Positions 49,770 through 58,646 of a stretch of 64,000 bases of DNA are shown piece after piece. Position numbers and translations under genes: made by a program. Below the pieces are notes generated by a model. That model was not told the DNA's origin and did no database searches. It saw only the letters and a list, made by a program, of their open reading frames with translations. Source of the DNA: Rhizobium sp. CG5 (GTDB taxonomy: Bacteria; Pseudomonadota; Alphaproteobacteria; Rhizobiales; Rhizobiaceae); contig NZ_JABAEF010000014.1 in assembly GCF_023701945.1 (NCBI RefSeq), forward strand, positions 1 through 64,000, read 5' to 3'. Position 1 is the stretch's first letter; each line of letters opens with the position of its first letter.

Positions 49770-50704
49770 CGGATGTTGAACTTCACCGGCGCCGTGATGG
49801 TCTTGTTGGCACCCGGCGGCGGTGCCGGAACCGGCGAGGCGCGCTGCACCATTTCGATGACCGCCCGGTCGAGCGACGCATAGCCCGAGGAACGCGACAG
49901 CGACACCGACAGCACATTGCCGGAATCGTCGATGCTGAACCGCACATAGGCGGTGCCCTGTTCCTTGTTGGCCTTGGCTTCGCTCGGATAACGTTTGCGG
50001 CGCTCCAGATGCGACATCAGCCGCGACTGCCAGCGCGCCGGAGACACCGACGACTGGGCGGCACCGGTGCTGTTCTGCGCGGCGGCTGTCCGGTCGGACT
50101 GCTGCACCTGCGCCTTGGCCTGCTTGGCTGCCTTCGATGCCGGCGGCGGCGGGGTGACAGTCTTCTTCTTCGGTGGCTGCTTTTCGGCAACCTCCTCTTT
50201 CTTCGTTTCCGGCGGTGGTGGTGGTGGACGCAGGATCGGCAAAGGCACCTCGACATTTTCGAGTTCGGCCTTCATCATTTCCTCGATCGGGTCCACCTCT
50301 TCCACCGGTTCCGGCAGCGGTTCGGGAGGCATGGGCTCGACCACTTCGGGAGGCGTCGGCTCCGGTTCCGGGATGGGCTCCGGCTCGACAACCGGCTCGG
50401 GCATGGGCTCCGGCGGCGGCTCGACGATCGGCTCCGGCAATGGCTCGGTGGTTGCCGTCTTGATTTCCTCGGCATCGACCTCGTCGGGGACGATCTGGTC
50501 TTCTTCCGTGTTCACCGCCACCGGTTCCGGCGCCATCTCGATCATGATCGCAGCGGGCGGCGCCTCGGCGGCGGCCATTTCGGCCGGCTGCTGCAGCATC
50601 AGCGCCACGGCTCCCGCATGGGCGGCGAATACAAAAATGCCGGCACTCGACCACAGGGCCAGTTCGGCAAGGGAAAACCGACGCTGCACCGGAGGGACAG
50701 TCAT
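49766..50704 (-). CDS. tonB: TonB energy-transducing protein
   Basis: A 312-residue TonB. One N-terminal membrane helix (about 14-36) is followed by a long periplasmic Pro/Glu-rich stretch with repeated PEP motifs (about 88-150), a Pro/Lys segment and the C-terminal TonB domain (about 220-312; KRYPSEAKANKEQGTAYVRF, with YASLDRAVIEMVQRA). It transmits inner-membrane proton energy to outer-membrane siderophore, haem or B12 receptors. The gene overlaps exbD by four bases (ATGA) and is the last of exbB-exbD-tonB. Confidence 0.93.
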   Translation of the reverse strand: MTVPPVQRRFSLAELALWSSAGIFVFAAHAGAVALMLQQPAEMAAAEAPPAAIMIEMAPEPVAVNTEEDQIVPDEVDAEEIKTATTEPLPEPIVEPPPEPMPEPVVEPEPIPEPEPTPPEVVEPMPPEPLPEPVEEVDPIEEMMKAELENVEVPLPILRPPPPPPETKKEEVAEKQPPKKKTVTPPPPASKAAKQAKAQVQQSDRTAAAQNSTGAAQSSVSPARWQSRLMSHLERRKRYPSEAKANKEQGTAYVRFSIDDSGNVLSVSLSRSSGYASLDRAVIEMVQRASPVPAPPPGANKTITAPVKFNIR

Positions 50705-51180
50705 GGTTGCTGGCCCTCAGGCGCCGGCGATGCTCCGTCCGGGGGAGACGCGATCGGCTGCGGCAAGGTTTCCAGACCGACCAGCGCGATCTTCAGATAG
50801 CCGGCATCGCGCAGCAGGTTCATGATTTCCATGAACTGGCCATAGTCGACCGCCTTGTCGGCACGAAGAAAGATGCGGGTGTCCTTCTTGCCCTCGGTCA
50901 TCCGGTCGAGATCGGCCGCCAGCGCCTCGCGCGCCACCGGATTGTTGCCGAGATTGAGCGTCAGGTCATCCTTCAACGTCACATAGACCGGTTCGGGAGG
51001 ACGTTCCGCCGGCGTCGATGTGGAGGCTGGCAGGTCGACATTGACATCGACGGTGGCGAGCGGCGCCGCCACCATGAAGATGATCAGCAGAACCAGCATG
51101 ACGTCGATGAACGGCGTCACGTTGATTTCGTGGTTCTCGACCAGATCGTCGCCGGCCCCTTCGCGAATACCGCCTCCCAT
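50701..51180 (-). CDS. exbD: ExbD biopolymer transport protein
   Basis: A 159-residue ExbD. The single membrane helix carries the essential aspartate Asp26 in VTPFIDVMLVLLIIFM, followed by a periplasmic domain (YVTLKDDLTLNLGNN, DTRIFLRADKAVDYGQFM). With ExbB it forms the proton-driven motor for TonB. It starts 5 bases after exbB and overlaps tonB. Confidence 0.94.
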   Translation of the reverse strand: MGGGIREGAGDDLVENHEINVTPFIDVMLVLLIIFMVAAPLATVDVNVDLPASTSTPAERPPEPVYVTLKDDLTLNLGNNPVAREALAADLDRMTEGKKDTRIFLRADKAVDYGQFMEIMNLLRDAGYLKIALVGLETLPQPIASPPDGASPAPEGQQP

Positions 51181-51184
51181 GGCC

Positions 51185-52354
51185 TTACTCCGTCACAAGC
51201 TTGATTTTCGCCGTCCGGTTTTCGGTCGGCACCTTGCGGAAGTCGAGATCGCGGCTCACCAACCGCTCGACGCCAGCTCCGGCATCGGCCAGCATCTGGC
51301 GGTATCCGGTCACCGAACGGGCAAAGACGTTGTAGATCACCACCGCTGGAATGGCCGCAACCAGACCGATTGCCGTTGCCAGCAGCGCTTCCGCGATGCC
51401 GGGCGCCACGACCGCCAGATTGGTCGTCTGGGATTCCGAAATGCCGATGAACGAATTCATGATGCCCCAGACCGTGCCGAACAGCCCGACGAAAGGTGCG
51501 GTCGAACCGATGGTCGCCAGAATGCCCGTGCCGTTCGCCATATGCCGGCCGGCCTGCACCTCGATCCGCGACAGCGCCGAACCGACCCGCTCCTTGACGC
51601 CCTCGCCGCCGGCATGGTCGATTGCCTGGTCGGAAAACTGCAGTTCCTGGCTTGCCGTGGCGAGCATCAGCGCCACGACGCCGCGGCGTCGACCCATGGC
51701 AGTCACGGCATTGCCCAGCGTCTTGGCATTGCGCACGGTCTTCAGGCCTCGCTGCGCCCGCGCCTTGGCACCGGCCATTTGCAAGGTCTTGGCAATCAGA
51801 ATTGTCCAGGTCAGGAAAGACGCAAAGGCAAGCGCGATCATCACCGACTTCACCACCCAGTCCGCGGCCAGGAACATGCCGATCGGCGACAGATCATGCG
51901 GAAGATCGGAGCGCGGGATCTCGATGAGGTCGCTGAATATGCCGCCGGCCGGTTCGGCAGGGGCGGCTTCAGGCGCAGGGGCCTGCGGATCGGAAGATGG
52001 GGCAACGTCGGAGGTTGCCGGTGCCGTTTGCGGGCTCGCAGGCACGACCTGGACAGTATCCTGGGTGGGAGCGGGTTGCGCGGCGGGCGGTACAGGGGCT
52101 GCCGGAACGTCAGCCGGCGCCGCGGTTTCGGTCGGCGCCACAGCAACCGGCCGGGACGTCGTCGGCGCAGCAGCGGCAGGCGCTTCACTTGCCGCCGGGA
52201 CAGGAGCCGGCACGACCGCAGTGGGAGCGCTAGGCACGGCCGCCGCCGGAGCGGTTTCCTGGGCGAGGGCAAAGCCGCTATTGTCGATCGCAGCACTCAA
52301 GAGCAAGGCCAACATCGCTGCCGTGGCGAGGGACACTTGGGGGCGAAAGATCAT
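51185..52354 (-). CDS. exbB: ExbB motor protein with long N-terminal extension
   Basis: A 389-residue ExbB of the rhizobial type. A signal-peptide-like N-terminus (about 1-31) is followed by an Ala/Pro-rich low-complexity periplasmic stretch (about 32-130). Then comes the MotA/TolQ/ExbB core with three helices, including ATIGSTAPFVGLFGTVWGIM and PGIAEALLATAIGLVAAIPAVV [in part]. The extension is longer than in enterobacterial ExbB. It is the first gene of exbB-exbD-tonB; an ACTTG-N11-CAAGT repeat lies about 100 bases upstream. Confidence 0.93.
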   Translation of the reverse strand: MIFRPQVSLATAAMLALLLSAAIDNSGFALAQETAPAAAVPSAPTAVVPAPVPAASEAPAAAAPTTSRPVAVAPTETAAPADVPAAPVPPAAQPAPTQDTVQVVPASPQTAPATSDVAPSSDPQAPAPEAAPAEPAGGIFSDLIEIPRSDLPHDLSPIGMFLAADWVVKSVMIALAFASFLTWTILIAKTLQMAGAKARAQRGLKTVRNAKTLGNAVTAMGRRRGVVALMLATASQELQFSDQAIDHAGGEGVKERVGSALSRIEVQAGRHMANGTGILATIGSTAPFVGLFGTVWGIMNSFIGISESQTTNLAVVAPGIAEALLATAIGLVAAIPAVVIYNVFARSVTGYRQMLADAGAGVERLVSRDLDFRKVPTENRTAKIKLVTE

Positions 52355-52670
52355 GGCGATTTCCTTCTCGAAACGTCGATTTTATCTGGTCCGCATCGGC
52401 CCCGCAGCCAGAACAATGGCGCGATAAATCGCAAACCCGTCTCTTCCGATAATAAACTTGAGTTTCGTTTACAAGTAATAAGTTGCCGCGCAACGAGAAT
52501 CATCCCGGTGTTTTCCCGCCCTGACGACAGACCCACTCGGCGAGCCGCGATAGCGACCGTTCTTTGATTTCTATCAAAGCATCCCGTGCTCATTCCCCTA
52601 AGCTCAACTCAGCCGGGTGGCCAGACTGATGGTCGCGCTAAAACAAGACCACCCGCAAGGGAGAGTGGAT
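52355..52670. promoter_or_regulatory. Divergent promoter region exbB / ppsA
   Basis: About 315 bases with no supported gene. ACTTG (52456-52460) and CAAGT (52472-52476) flank an 11-base spacer and are a candidate iron-responsive site for the TonB operon. A perfect FNR/FixK-type box lies nearer ppsA and is listed separately. Confidence 0.45.
52564..52577. promoter_or_regulatory. FNR/FixK-type box (anaerobox) before ppsA
   Basis: TTGAT-TTCT-ATCAA is a perfect match to the FNR/FixK consensus TTGAT-N4-ATCAA. It lies 93 bases upstream of the ppsA start, a suitable place for an activator site. It suggests control by oxygen through a FixK or FnrN regulator. Confidence 0.65.
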
Positions 52671-55070
52671 ATGACGGCAGCATCGCAATCCATCGCATGG
52701 TTCGAAACCCTTGGTCGCCAGGATGTGGCCAAGGTCGGGGGCAAGAATGCCTCGCTGGGCGAAATGGTCCAGACGCTGGAGCCCAAGGGAATCCATGTGC
52801 CACCCGGCTTTGCCACGACCGCCGATGCCTATTGGCGCTATGTCGAGGCCAACGATCTTGAGACGCGCATGACGGACCTCTTGGCCGAATGGGAAGCTGG
52901 CAAGGCGACACTCGCCGAAACCGGCAAGGCGATCCGCGCCATTTTCCTCAAAGGCGACTGGCCGGCCGAGATGTCTGCCGCGATCCTGGATGCCTATCGC
53001 GAATTGTCGCGCCGGGCCGGTGTCGCCGAGGTAGAAGTCGCCGTCCGCTCCAGCGCCACGGCCGAGGACCTGCCGGACGCAAGCTTTGCCGGCCAGCAGG
53101 AAACCTTCCTGAATATCAAGGGCGATGCCGCCCTGATCGATGCCTGCCGGCGCTGCTATGCATCGCTCTTCACCGACCGGGCGATCAGCTATCGCAAGAC
53201 CAAAGGTTTTGACCACATGAAGGTCGCCCTGTCGATCGGCGTCCAGCAGATGGTCCGCTCCGATCTCGGCGGATCCGGCGTGATGTTTTCGATCGACACC
53301 GAAACCGGCTTCGACAAGGTCGTGCTGATCAATGCAGCCTGGGGCCTCGGTGAGAATGTCGTGCAGGGCACGGTCGATCCCGACGAGTACCAGGTCTTCA
53401 AGCCCCTGCTCGACAAGCCTGACCTTGTGCCGATCATCGAAAAGAAACGCGGCGCCAAGGAGATCAAGATGATCTACGCCGTCGGCGAGACCCCGACCCG
53501 CAACGTGCCGACCTCCAAGGTCGAACGGGCTGCCTATGTGCTCAGCGATCCTGAAATCGTCACCCTCGCCCGCTGGGCCGCGACGATCGAAGCCCATTAC
53601 GGCTGCCCGATGGACATGGAATGGGCCCGCGACGGCCGCACCGGTGCGATGTATATCGTCCAGGCGAGGCCGGAAACGGTGCAGGCGCGCCGCGGCGCCG
53701 GCGCCTTCAAGACCTATGCGATCCACAACAAGGGCAAGATGCTGGTCAAGGGCCTGTCGATCGGCGACGCCGTGGCGACCGGCCAGGTCTGCCTGATCGA
53801 AAATGCCCGGGATATCGGCTCGTTCATCGACGGCTCCATCCTGGTGACCCAGACCACCGACCCCGATTGGGTGCCGATCATGAAGCGCGCTGCGGCCATC
53901 GTCACGGATCACGGCGGGCGAACATCCCATGCCGCCATCGTCAGTCGCGAACTGGGCCTGCCGGCCATTGTCGGCGCCGGCCATGCGACGGAAATCCTGC
54001 ATTCCGGCCAGGACGTGACCATCTCCTGCGCGGAAGGCGACGAGGGCTTCGTCTACGACGGCATTGCCGACGTCACGGTCGAGGAGCTTGACGTGACCAA
54101 CCTGCCAACGACCGAGACCCAGGTGATGCTCAACCTGGCCAATCCGGGCTCGGCTTTCCGCTGGTGGCGCCTGCCGGCCGACGGCATCGGACTGGCGCGC
54201 ATGGAATTCGTCGTCAGCAATGCCATCCGGGTTCATCCGATGGCGCTCGTGCATTTCGAGACCTTGAAGGACGACAAGGCCAAGCAGGAGATCGCCGCGC
54301 TGACGGCCGGCTATACCAGCAAGCCGGATTATTTCGTCGACAAGCTGTCGCTCGGCCTCGGCCGGCTGGCCGCCGCGGTTTATCCAAAACCCGCCATCGT
54401 GCGCATGAGCGATTTCAAGACCAATGAATATGCCGGTCTGATCGGCGGAGCGGAATTCGAACCCGCCGAGGAAAACCCGATGATCGGCTTTCGCGGCGCC
54501 TCGCGCTATTATTCGCCACGCTACCGCGAAGGTTTTGCGCTGGAGTGCCGGGCCATCAAGCGGCTGCGTGACGAGATGGGCTTTAGCAATGTCGTGGTGA
54601 TGATCCCCTTCTGCCGTTCGGTCGGCGAGGCCGACAAGGTTCTGGCTGTCATGGCGGAGAATGGTCTGACCCGTGGCGAAAACGGCCTGCAAGTCTATGT
54701 GATGTGCGAGATCCCGTCGAATGTCATTCTGGCCGCCAAGTTTGCCGATCGTTTCGACGGCTTCTCGATCGGCTCGAACGACCTGACCCAGCTGACGCTC
54801 GGCGTCGACCGGGACTCCGGCGAACTGGCAGACCTGTTCGACGAGCAGGACGAAGCGGTGAAATGGATGATCGAGAAAGTGATCACCGAGGCACGCAAGG
54901 CAGGCGCCAAGATCGGCCTCTGCGGCCAGGCACCCAGCGACCACCCGGAATTCGCAGAATTCCTCGTGCAATGCGGCATCAACTCGATGTCGGTGAGCCC
55001 GGACAGCTTCATCAACGTGAAGCAGAAGGTCGCGGAGGCGGAGAAGGCAGGCGTCAGGAAGCCGGCATAA
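52671..55070 (+). CDS. ppsA: Phosphoenolpyruvate synthase
   Basis: A 799-residue pyruvate, water dikinase that makes PEP from pyruvate and ATP for gluconeogenesis. The nucleotide-binding N-terminal domain has VAVRSSATAEDLPDASFAGQ; the phosphohistidine is His420 in GGRTSHAAIVSRELG; the PEP-binding C-terminal barrel has FSIGSNDLTQLTLGVDRDS and a GLCGQAPSDHP segment with the catalytic Cys. The ATG at 52671 (GGGAGAGTGG upstream) gives the family length; ATG 52629 and upstream starts are less likely. It overlaps pfkB by 17 bases tail to tail. Confidence 0.93.
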   Translation: MTAASQSIAWFETLGRQDVAKVGGKNASLGEMVQTLEPKGIHVPPGFATTADAYWRYVEANDLETRMTDLLAEWEAGKATLAETGKAIRAIFLKGDWPAEMSAAILDAYRELSRRAGVAEVEVAVRSSATAEDLPDASFAGQQETFLNIKGDAALIDACRRCYASLFTDRAISYRKTKGFDHMKVALSIGVQQMVRSDLGGSGVMFSIDTETGFDKVVLINAAWGLGENVVQGTVDPDEYQVFKPLLDKPDLVPIIEKKRGAKEIKMIYAVGETPTRNVPTSKVERAAYVLSDPEIVTLARWAATIEAHYGCPMDMEWARDGRTGAMYIVQARPETVQARRGAGAFKTYAIHNKGKMLVKGLSIGDAVATGQVCLIENARDIGSFIDGSILVTQTTDPDWVPIMKRAAAIVTDHGGRTSHAAIVSRELGLPAIVGAGHATEILHSGQDVTISCAEGDEGFVYDGIADVTVEELDVTNLPTTETQVMLNLANPGSAFRWWRLPADGIGLARMEFVVSNAIRVHPMALVHFETLKDDKAKQEIAALTAGYTSKPDYFVDKLSLGLGRLAAAVYPKPAIVRMSDFKTNEYAGLIGGAEFEPAEENPMIGFRGASRYYSPRYREGFALECRAIKRLRDEMGFSNVVVMIPFCRSVGEADKVLAVMAENGLTRGENGLQVYVMCEIPSNVILAAKFADRFDGFSIGSNDLTQLTLGVDRDSGELADLFDEQDEAVKWMIEKVITEARKAGAKIGLCGQAPSDHPEFAEFLVQCGINSMSVSPDSFINVKQKVAEAEKAGVRKPA

Positions 55071-56007
55071 CCTGGGGCCGTTCAGTGGCGCGGGACGCCT
55101 CATAGAGGGTCATGACATCAGCGCGTCGGCACAGTTCCGTACCCGAGGTCATCACGGTTGCCGCACCGGTCGCCACGCCGAAGCGAAAGGCCTCGGCCAT
55201 ATCGTGGCCCTCGGCCAGCGACCACACCATGCCGGCGACGAAACTGTCGCCGGCGCCAACGGCCGACTGGACCGGCACGTCAATGGCCGGCATCCGTATG
55301 ACCCCATCGGCGTTCACCAGCATGGCGCCGTCCGCGCCGAGCGTTACGGCCACGTTCTGCGCAGCACCGCTGGCAACGATCTCCGACGCCGTGGCAATCA
55401 GACCGTCCGTGTCGAGCTTTCGGCCGGCAAAACTCTCCAGCTCGCCGCTGCTGGGCTTCATCAGGAACACCCGCGAACGGGTCAGCGTCTCGTGCAACGC
55501 CTCGCCCGATGTATCGATCACGAAGCGGGCACCCTTTCGGGCGGCAATGTCGGCCATGCGGGCATAGGTATCGGTCGGCAAGCCGCGCGGTAGGCTGCCG
55601 CTGGCCACCACATAATCCGCATCGCTGGTTTCCAGCAGATCGAACACCGGTTGCACCTCGGCCTCGGAGACCAGCGGTCCTTCCGGCACGAAGCGATATT
55701 CGAAATTGGTCGTTTCTTCGTGCACCATGAAGGCAATGCGCACGGCGTCGTGCATCTTGAAGACATGCTGCTGGCCCCGCAGCGTCGACAGCATGCTTTC
55801 CAGAAGAAGGCCGCTGGCGCCGCCGGACAGGTAGACCAGATCCGATTGTCCTCCCAGTTCAGCAATCACACGCGCCACATTGATCCCGCCGCCGCCTGGA
55901 AACTGCCGCTGGTTATGTGTCCGGGTCTTGTGGGTGTGCACGACCTTCACCGCATCCGTGGAGATATCGATGGCCGGATTGAGGGCAAGGGCGAGAATTT
56001 TGATCAT
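55054..56007 (-). CDS. pfkB: PfkB-family phosphofructokinase
   Basis: A 317-residue ribokinase-superfamily sugar kinase of the PfkB/FruK/LacC subgroup. It has the N-terminal GGGGINVARV substrate/ATP segment (38-47) and the catalytic GAGDSFVAGM with Asp254 near the C-terminus, where PfkB signature 2 lies. The likely substrate is fructose 6-phosphate (6-phosphofructokinase II) or fructose 1-phosphate. Its 3' end overlaps the convergent ppsA gene by 17 bases. Confidence 0.85.
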   Translation of the reverse strand: MIKILALALNPAIDISTDAVKVVHTHKTRTHNQRQFPGGGGINVARVIAELGGQSDLVYLSGGASGLLLESMLSTLRGQQHVFKMHDAVRIAFMVHEETTNFEYRFVPEGPLVSEAEVQPVFDLLETSDADYVVASGSLPRGLPTDTYARMADIAARKGARFVIDTSGEALHETLTRSRVFLMKPSSGELESFAGRKLDTDGLIATASEIVASGAAQNVAVTLGADGAMLVNADGVIRMPAIDVPVQSAVGAGDSFVAGMVWSLAEGHDMAEAFRFGVATGAATVMTSGTELCRRADVMTLYEASRATERPQVMPAS

Positions 56008-56136
56008 GACACATAGCTAGCGCCTTATTGTGACAATGAAAAGATAACTGCGGTCCTAAGATCCGTGGCGGGTTCTGTTTCGCGGGCATAGCGGTACCGG
56101 AGCAACGGATCGCCAGCGCGTTTGGTGCTCTGTCAA

Positions 56137-56892
56137 TCAGATGAAGGGTCGCTTGACGATGGCGCCCGGGTGCCAGTCGGCAATATCCTGCAGACCCTCG
56201 GCATTGAGAACTTCGCAACCGCGGTCGAGCCACCGCACGAGGTTTTTGGCGGCCAGCTTGCGCAACGTCTTGTTGGTGTGAACGATCGACAGTCCAAGGG
56301 TGTCGGCAATATGCGCCTGGGTCAGCGGCAACTGGCGCCTGTTGCCGCTGAGCAGCCCAACGGCCTTTCCCCGGTCGAAGAGGAAGGCCAGCAGGTAGGC
56401 TGCCCGCTCCAGGGCCGTCCTGCGTCCGACACTCAGCAGGTGCTCATCGAGAATCGACTCTTCCCGCGATGCGATCCAGGTCAGGTCATAGCCGAGCCCG
56501 GCATGTTTCTGGAAAAGCGAGAACAGGTGTTCGCGCTCGAAGACGCACAACGTCATCGGCGTCAAGGCCTCGACCGAATGGGCCATTTCATCGAAGACCG
56601 CCCCCTGCAGGCCGATCATGTCGCCTGGGACAATATAGTTGAGGATCTGCCTTCGACCATCCTCGAGGATCTTGTAGCGAAAGCCCCAGCCCTCCAGCAC
56701 TGTGTAGAGATGCGCGCTGTGGCTGCCTTCGACCAAGATTGTCGTACCGGCATCGGCGTGAAACTCGCCCTTGCGGAACCGCCGGACGAATTCGAGTTCC
56801 GGCGCCGTGAACTCACGAAAATGTTCGTTTTTTCGCAAAGGACAGTCAAGACATGCCGTATGAATACCGTTCTTCCGTCGTTCCGCCGCCAT
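56137..56892 (-). CDS. Crp/Fnr-family regulator
   Basis: A 251-residue Crp/Fnr protein: N-terminal CLDCPLR (Cys14, Cys17), a cyclic-nucleotide-binding-like beta-roll with YTVLEGWGFRYKILEDGRRQ, and a C-terminal winged helix (LPLTQAHIADTLGLSIVHTNKTL, in part). The recognition helix differs from the E-SR pattern of classical Fnr, so it may not bind TTGAT boxes. Only two N-terminal Cys are grouped, fewer than in Fe-S Fnr. ATG 56892 has AGGGGACAT upstream. It is adjacent to ppsA/pfkB and divergent from a degenerate receiver gene. Confidence 0.85.
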   Translation of the reverse strand: MAAERRKNGIHTACLDCPLRKNEHFREFTAPELEFVRRFRKGEFHADAGTTILVEGSHSAHLYTVLEGWGFRYKILEDGRRQILNYIVPGDMIGLQGAVFDEMAHSVEALTPMTLCVFEREHLFSLFQKHAGLGYDLTWIASREESILDEHLLSVGRRTALERAAYLLAFLFDRGKAVGLLSGNRRQLPLTQAHIADTLGLSIVHTNKTLRKLAAKNLVRWLDRGCEVLNAEGLQDIADWHPGAIVKRPFI

Positions 56893-57023
56893 GATGTCCC
56901 CTGTGCATTTCTTCTTGAAATACCTGGCAGGCGGGATTGTTCCATTCCGCGGATGGTATGTCTTTTTTAAATGACAGTGTGAAGCCCGGCGACCCATATG
57001 GCCTTTTTAAGGAGGCGAAAGCC

Positions 57024-57392
57024 ATGAGTTGCCAACCATTTCGGGTACTCGTTGCCGAGAAGCAGTTGCTGATCGCTATGGAAGTGGAGGCCATACTGGC
57101 GGATGCACTGGGCTGCGTGGTCAATGTCTGCCCACGCTACGACCTTGAGGCGGAGCTGGCCACTGCGCGTTACGATGTCGTTGTGCTGGACGCGGCGCCC
57201 TCGATCAACCGCAATGCGGAATATGCGAACCTCATTCAAGAGCACGGCGCGGTGCCCATTTTCCTGACGTCCTATGACGATATTTCCGGAAACCTGCCGC
57301 AGCTTAGACATAGCATCGTCATCGCCAAACCTTTCGACGACAAGATCATCATTGAAGCTGTTCGTCAGGCCAGCAGCCGATCGCCCGCCTGA
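57024..57392 (+). CDS. Stand-alone degenerate receiver-domain protein
   Basis: A 122-residue single-domain response-regulator-like protein. The phosphoacceptor is Asp56 (VVVLDAAPS), with Thr82/Ser83 and Lys102 in AKPFDD as in true receivers. The acidic pocket reads Glu12-Lys13 instead of two acids, so Mg-dependent phosphorylation may be weak. The fold resembles the receiver half of PhyR encoded 4 kb away. A strong AAGGAGGCG ribosome binding site decides ATG 57024. It lies between a Crp/Fnr gene and nepR-ecfG, so a role in stress signalling is plausible but unproven. Confidence 0.75.
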   Translation: MSCQPFRVLVAEKQLLIAMEVEAILADALGCVVNVCPRYDLEAELATARYDVVVLDAAPSINRNAEYANLIQEHGAVPIFLTSYDDISGNLPQLRHSIVIAKPFDDKIIIEAVRQASSRSPA

Positions 57393-57411
57393 CGATTCCA
57401 GCTTTGCGGTA

Positions 57412-57978
57412 TCAGACCGCGAAAGCACGCTTCGTAACAGCAGAGCTGTGTGCATCCGGGCCGTAGTCGCCCTCTCCCGAGACGCCGAGAATTTCCTGCA
57501 ACCGGTTGCGGGCACGGTTGATGCGGCTCTTGATCGTGCCAACCGCACAACCGCAAATCTCAGCCGCTTCCTCATAGGCAAAACCGGAAGCGCCGACCAG
57601 AATGATCGCCTCGCGCTGGTCGTTGGGAAGCTGATCCAAGGCTTTCTTGAAATCCTGAAGGTCCAAGGCCCCATACTGCTGCGGATGAACGGACAGCTGC
57701 GAGGTAAAGATACCATCGGAATCCGACACTTCACGCCCACGCTTGCGCATCTGTGAATAGAATTCGTTGCGCAGGATGGTGAAAAGCCAGGCTTTCATGT
57801 TGGTGCCCGGCTCGAAATGGTCCTGCTTGGCCCAGGCCTTCATGATGGTGTCCTGAACGAGGTCGTCGGCAACGTGATGCCGACCCGTGAGAGACACGGC
57901 AAACGCCCGGAGATTCGGCAAGGCCGCCAGCAGATCTCTCTTGAAACTGCGATCATTCGCTTCTTTTTCAACGCTCAT
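57412..57978 (-). CDS. ecfG: ECF sigma factor EcfG (general stress response)
   Basis: A 188-residue ECF sigma factor of the EcfG group. Sigma region 2 reads LVQDTIMKAWAKQDHFEPGT and region 4 LPNDQREAIILVGASGFAYEE and IKSRINRARNRLQ. It directs transcription of general stress response genes from GGAAC-N16/17-CGTT promoters. Its start overlaps the nepR stop in ATGA (57975-57978), so sigma and anti-sigma factor are translated together. Seven matching promoters occur in the following 6 kb, including one in front of nepR-ecfG itself. Confidence 0.93.
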   Translation of the reverse strand: MSVEKEANDRSFKRDLLAALPNLRAFAVSLTGRHHVADDLVQDTIMKAWAKQDHFEPGTNMKAWLFTILRNEFYSQMRKRGREVSDSDGIFTSQLSVHPQQYGALDLQDFKKALDQLPNDQREAIILVGASGFAYEEAAEICGCAVGTIKSRINRARNRLQEILGVSGEGDYGPDAHSSAVTKRAFAV

Positions 57979-58187
57979 TGAGTGTTGTCCTTCATGCCCA
58001 CACCGCATCCCGCCGTCTTTTCGGCTTGGTCCAGCCGCTCCAGCAACGATACAAACCGATCGGGAATGTCTTCTTCTTGAACGGATTGGTAAAACTCACG
58101 CAACTTGGACGAGATGGTGGAATAAGGCCCTGCCGTCAAGGCGCCCTCATCAGCTCCGGTATCGGCTATGTCATGATGTTTCGTCAT
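57975..58187 (-). CDS. nepR: Anti-sigma factor NepR
   Basis: A 70-residue NepR protein with the typical core STISSKLREFYQSVQEEDIP and FVSLLERLD that sequesters EcfG. Under stress, phosphorylated PhyR displaces EcfG from it. It is first in a two-gene operon with ecfG, behind an EcfG-type promoter. A second NepR-like gene lies next to phyR. Confidence 0.92.
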   Translation of the reverse strand: MTKHHDIADTGADEGALTAGPYSTISSKLREFYQSVQEEDIPDRFVSLLERLDQAEKTAGCGVGMKDNTQ

Positions 58188-58222
58188 ACTGATCCAACGA
58201 GTTTGAAAGCATTGTGCAAGGG

Positions 58223-58247
58223 AACGGCATGCCGCCGATAAGGTTCC
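58223..58247 (-). promoter_or_regulatory. EcfG-type promoter of nepR-ecfG
   Basis: On the minus strand GGAAC (58243-58247) and CGTT (58223-58226) are separated by 16 bases, 36 bases before the nepR start. It makes the sigma factor operon autoregulated. Confidence 0.8.
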
Positions 58248-58305
58248 CTCAATACGGTATTTTTCTGGCCCATGCCGCTTGGCGAACTACTGCGGAACGG
58301 CCAAT

Positions 58306-58330
58306 GGAACTTTTTCCAGATCTCCACGTT
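58306..58330 (+). promoter_or_regulatory. EcfG-type promoter of the DUF1328 gene
   Basis: GGAAC (58306-58310), 16 bases, CGTT (58327-58330), 33 bases before the ATG at 58363. Confidence 0.8.
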
Positions 58331-58362
58331 AAAGGCATCATTCGTCAAATAGGAGATCCTTC

Positions 58363-58527
58363 ATGCTTTACTATACCTTGGTGTTCCTGGTTGTGGCCCT
58401 GATTGCCGGTGCCCTTGGCTTCGGCGGCATCGCCGGCGCATCTGCAGGAATTGCGAAGATCCTCTTTTTCATCTTCATCGTGCTGTTTCTGCTCTCGCTT
58501 GCAAGCAGGCTTTTCCGCCGCGCTTGA
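58363..58527 (+). CDS. DUF1328 small membrane protein
   Basis: A 54-residue very hydrophobic protein with two membrane segments and a Gly/Ala-rich turn (GALGFGGIAGASAGIAKI), ending in Arg-Arg-Ala. This matches the DUF1328 (YtjA-like) family of small stress-related membrane proteins of unknown function. It has an AGGAGAT ribosome binding site, an EcfG-type promoter 33 bases upstream and a strong terminator 21 bases downstream, so it is a single-gene stress transcript. Confidence 0.85.
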   Translation: MLYYTLVFLVVALIAGALGFGGIAGASAGIAKILFFIFIVLFLLSLASRLFRRA

Positions 58528-58548
58528 TAAAGCTCGCCTTTCGACAAA

Positions 58549-58576
58549 AAACCCGGGCTCAGGTCCGGGTTTTTTC
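58549..58576 (+). terminator. Terminator of the DUF1328 gene
   Basis: AACCCGG pairs with CCGGGTT around a short loop, followed by a run of T. The stem starts about 21 bases after the stop codon. Confidence 0.85.
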
Positions 58577-58646
58577 GTTTGGCACAAGACGGACATGACA
58601 AAAACACTGCGGCATTGCGGGGACTGCGGCGCTTGAGAGAAAATCT

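Noticed and set aside
52638..55103. 821-codon minus-strand open frame
   Set aside because: Antisense shadow of ppsA with the same shadow composition and no recognisable domain.
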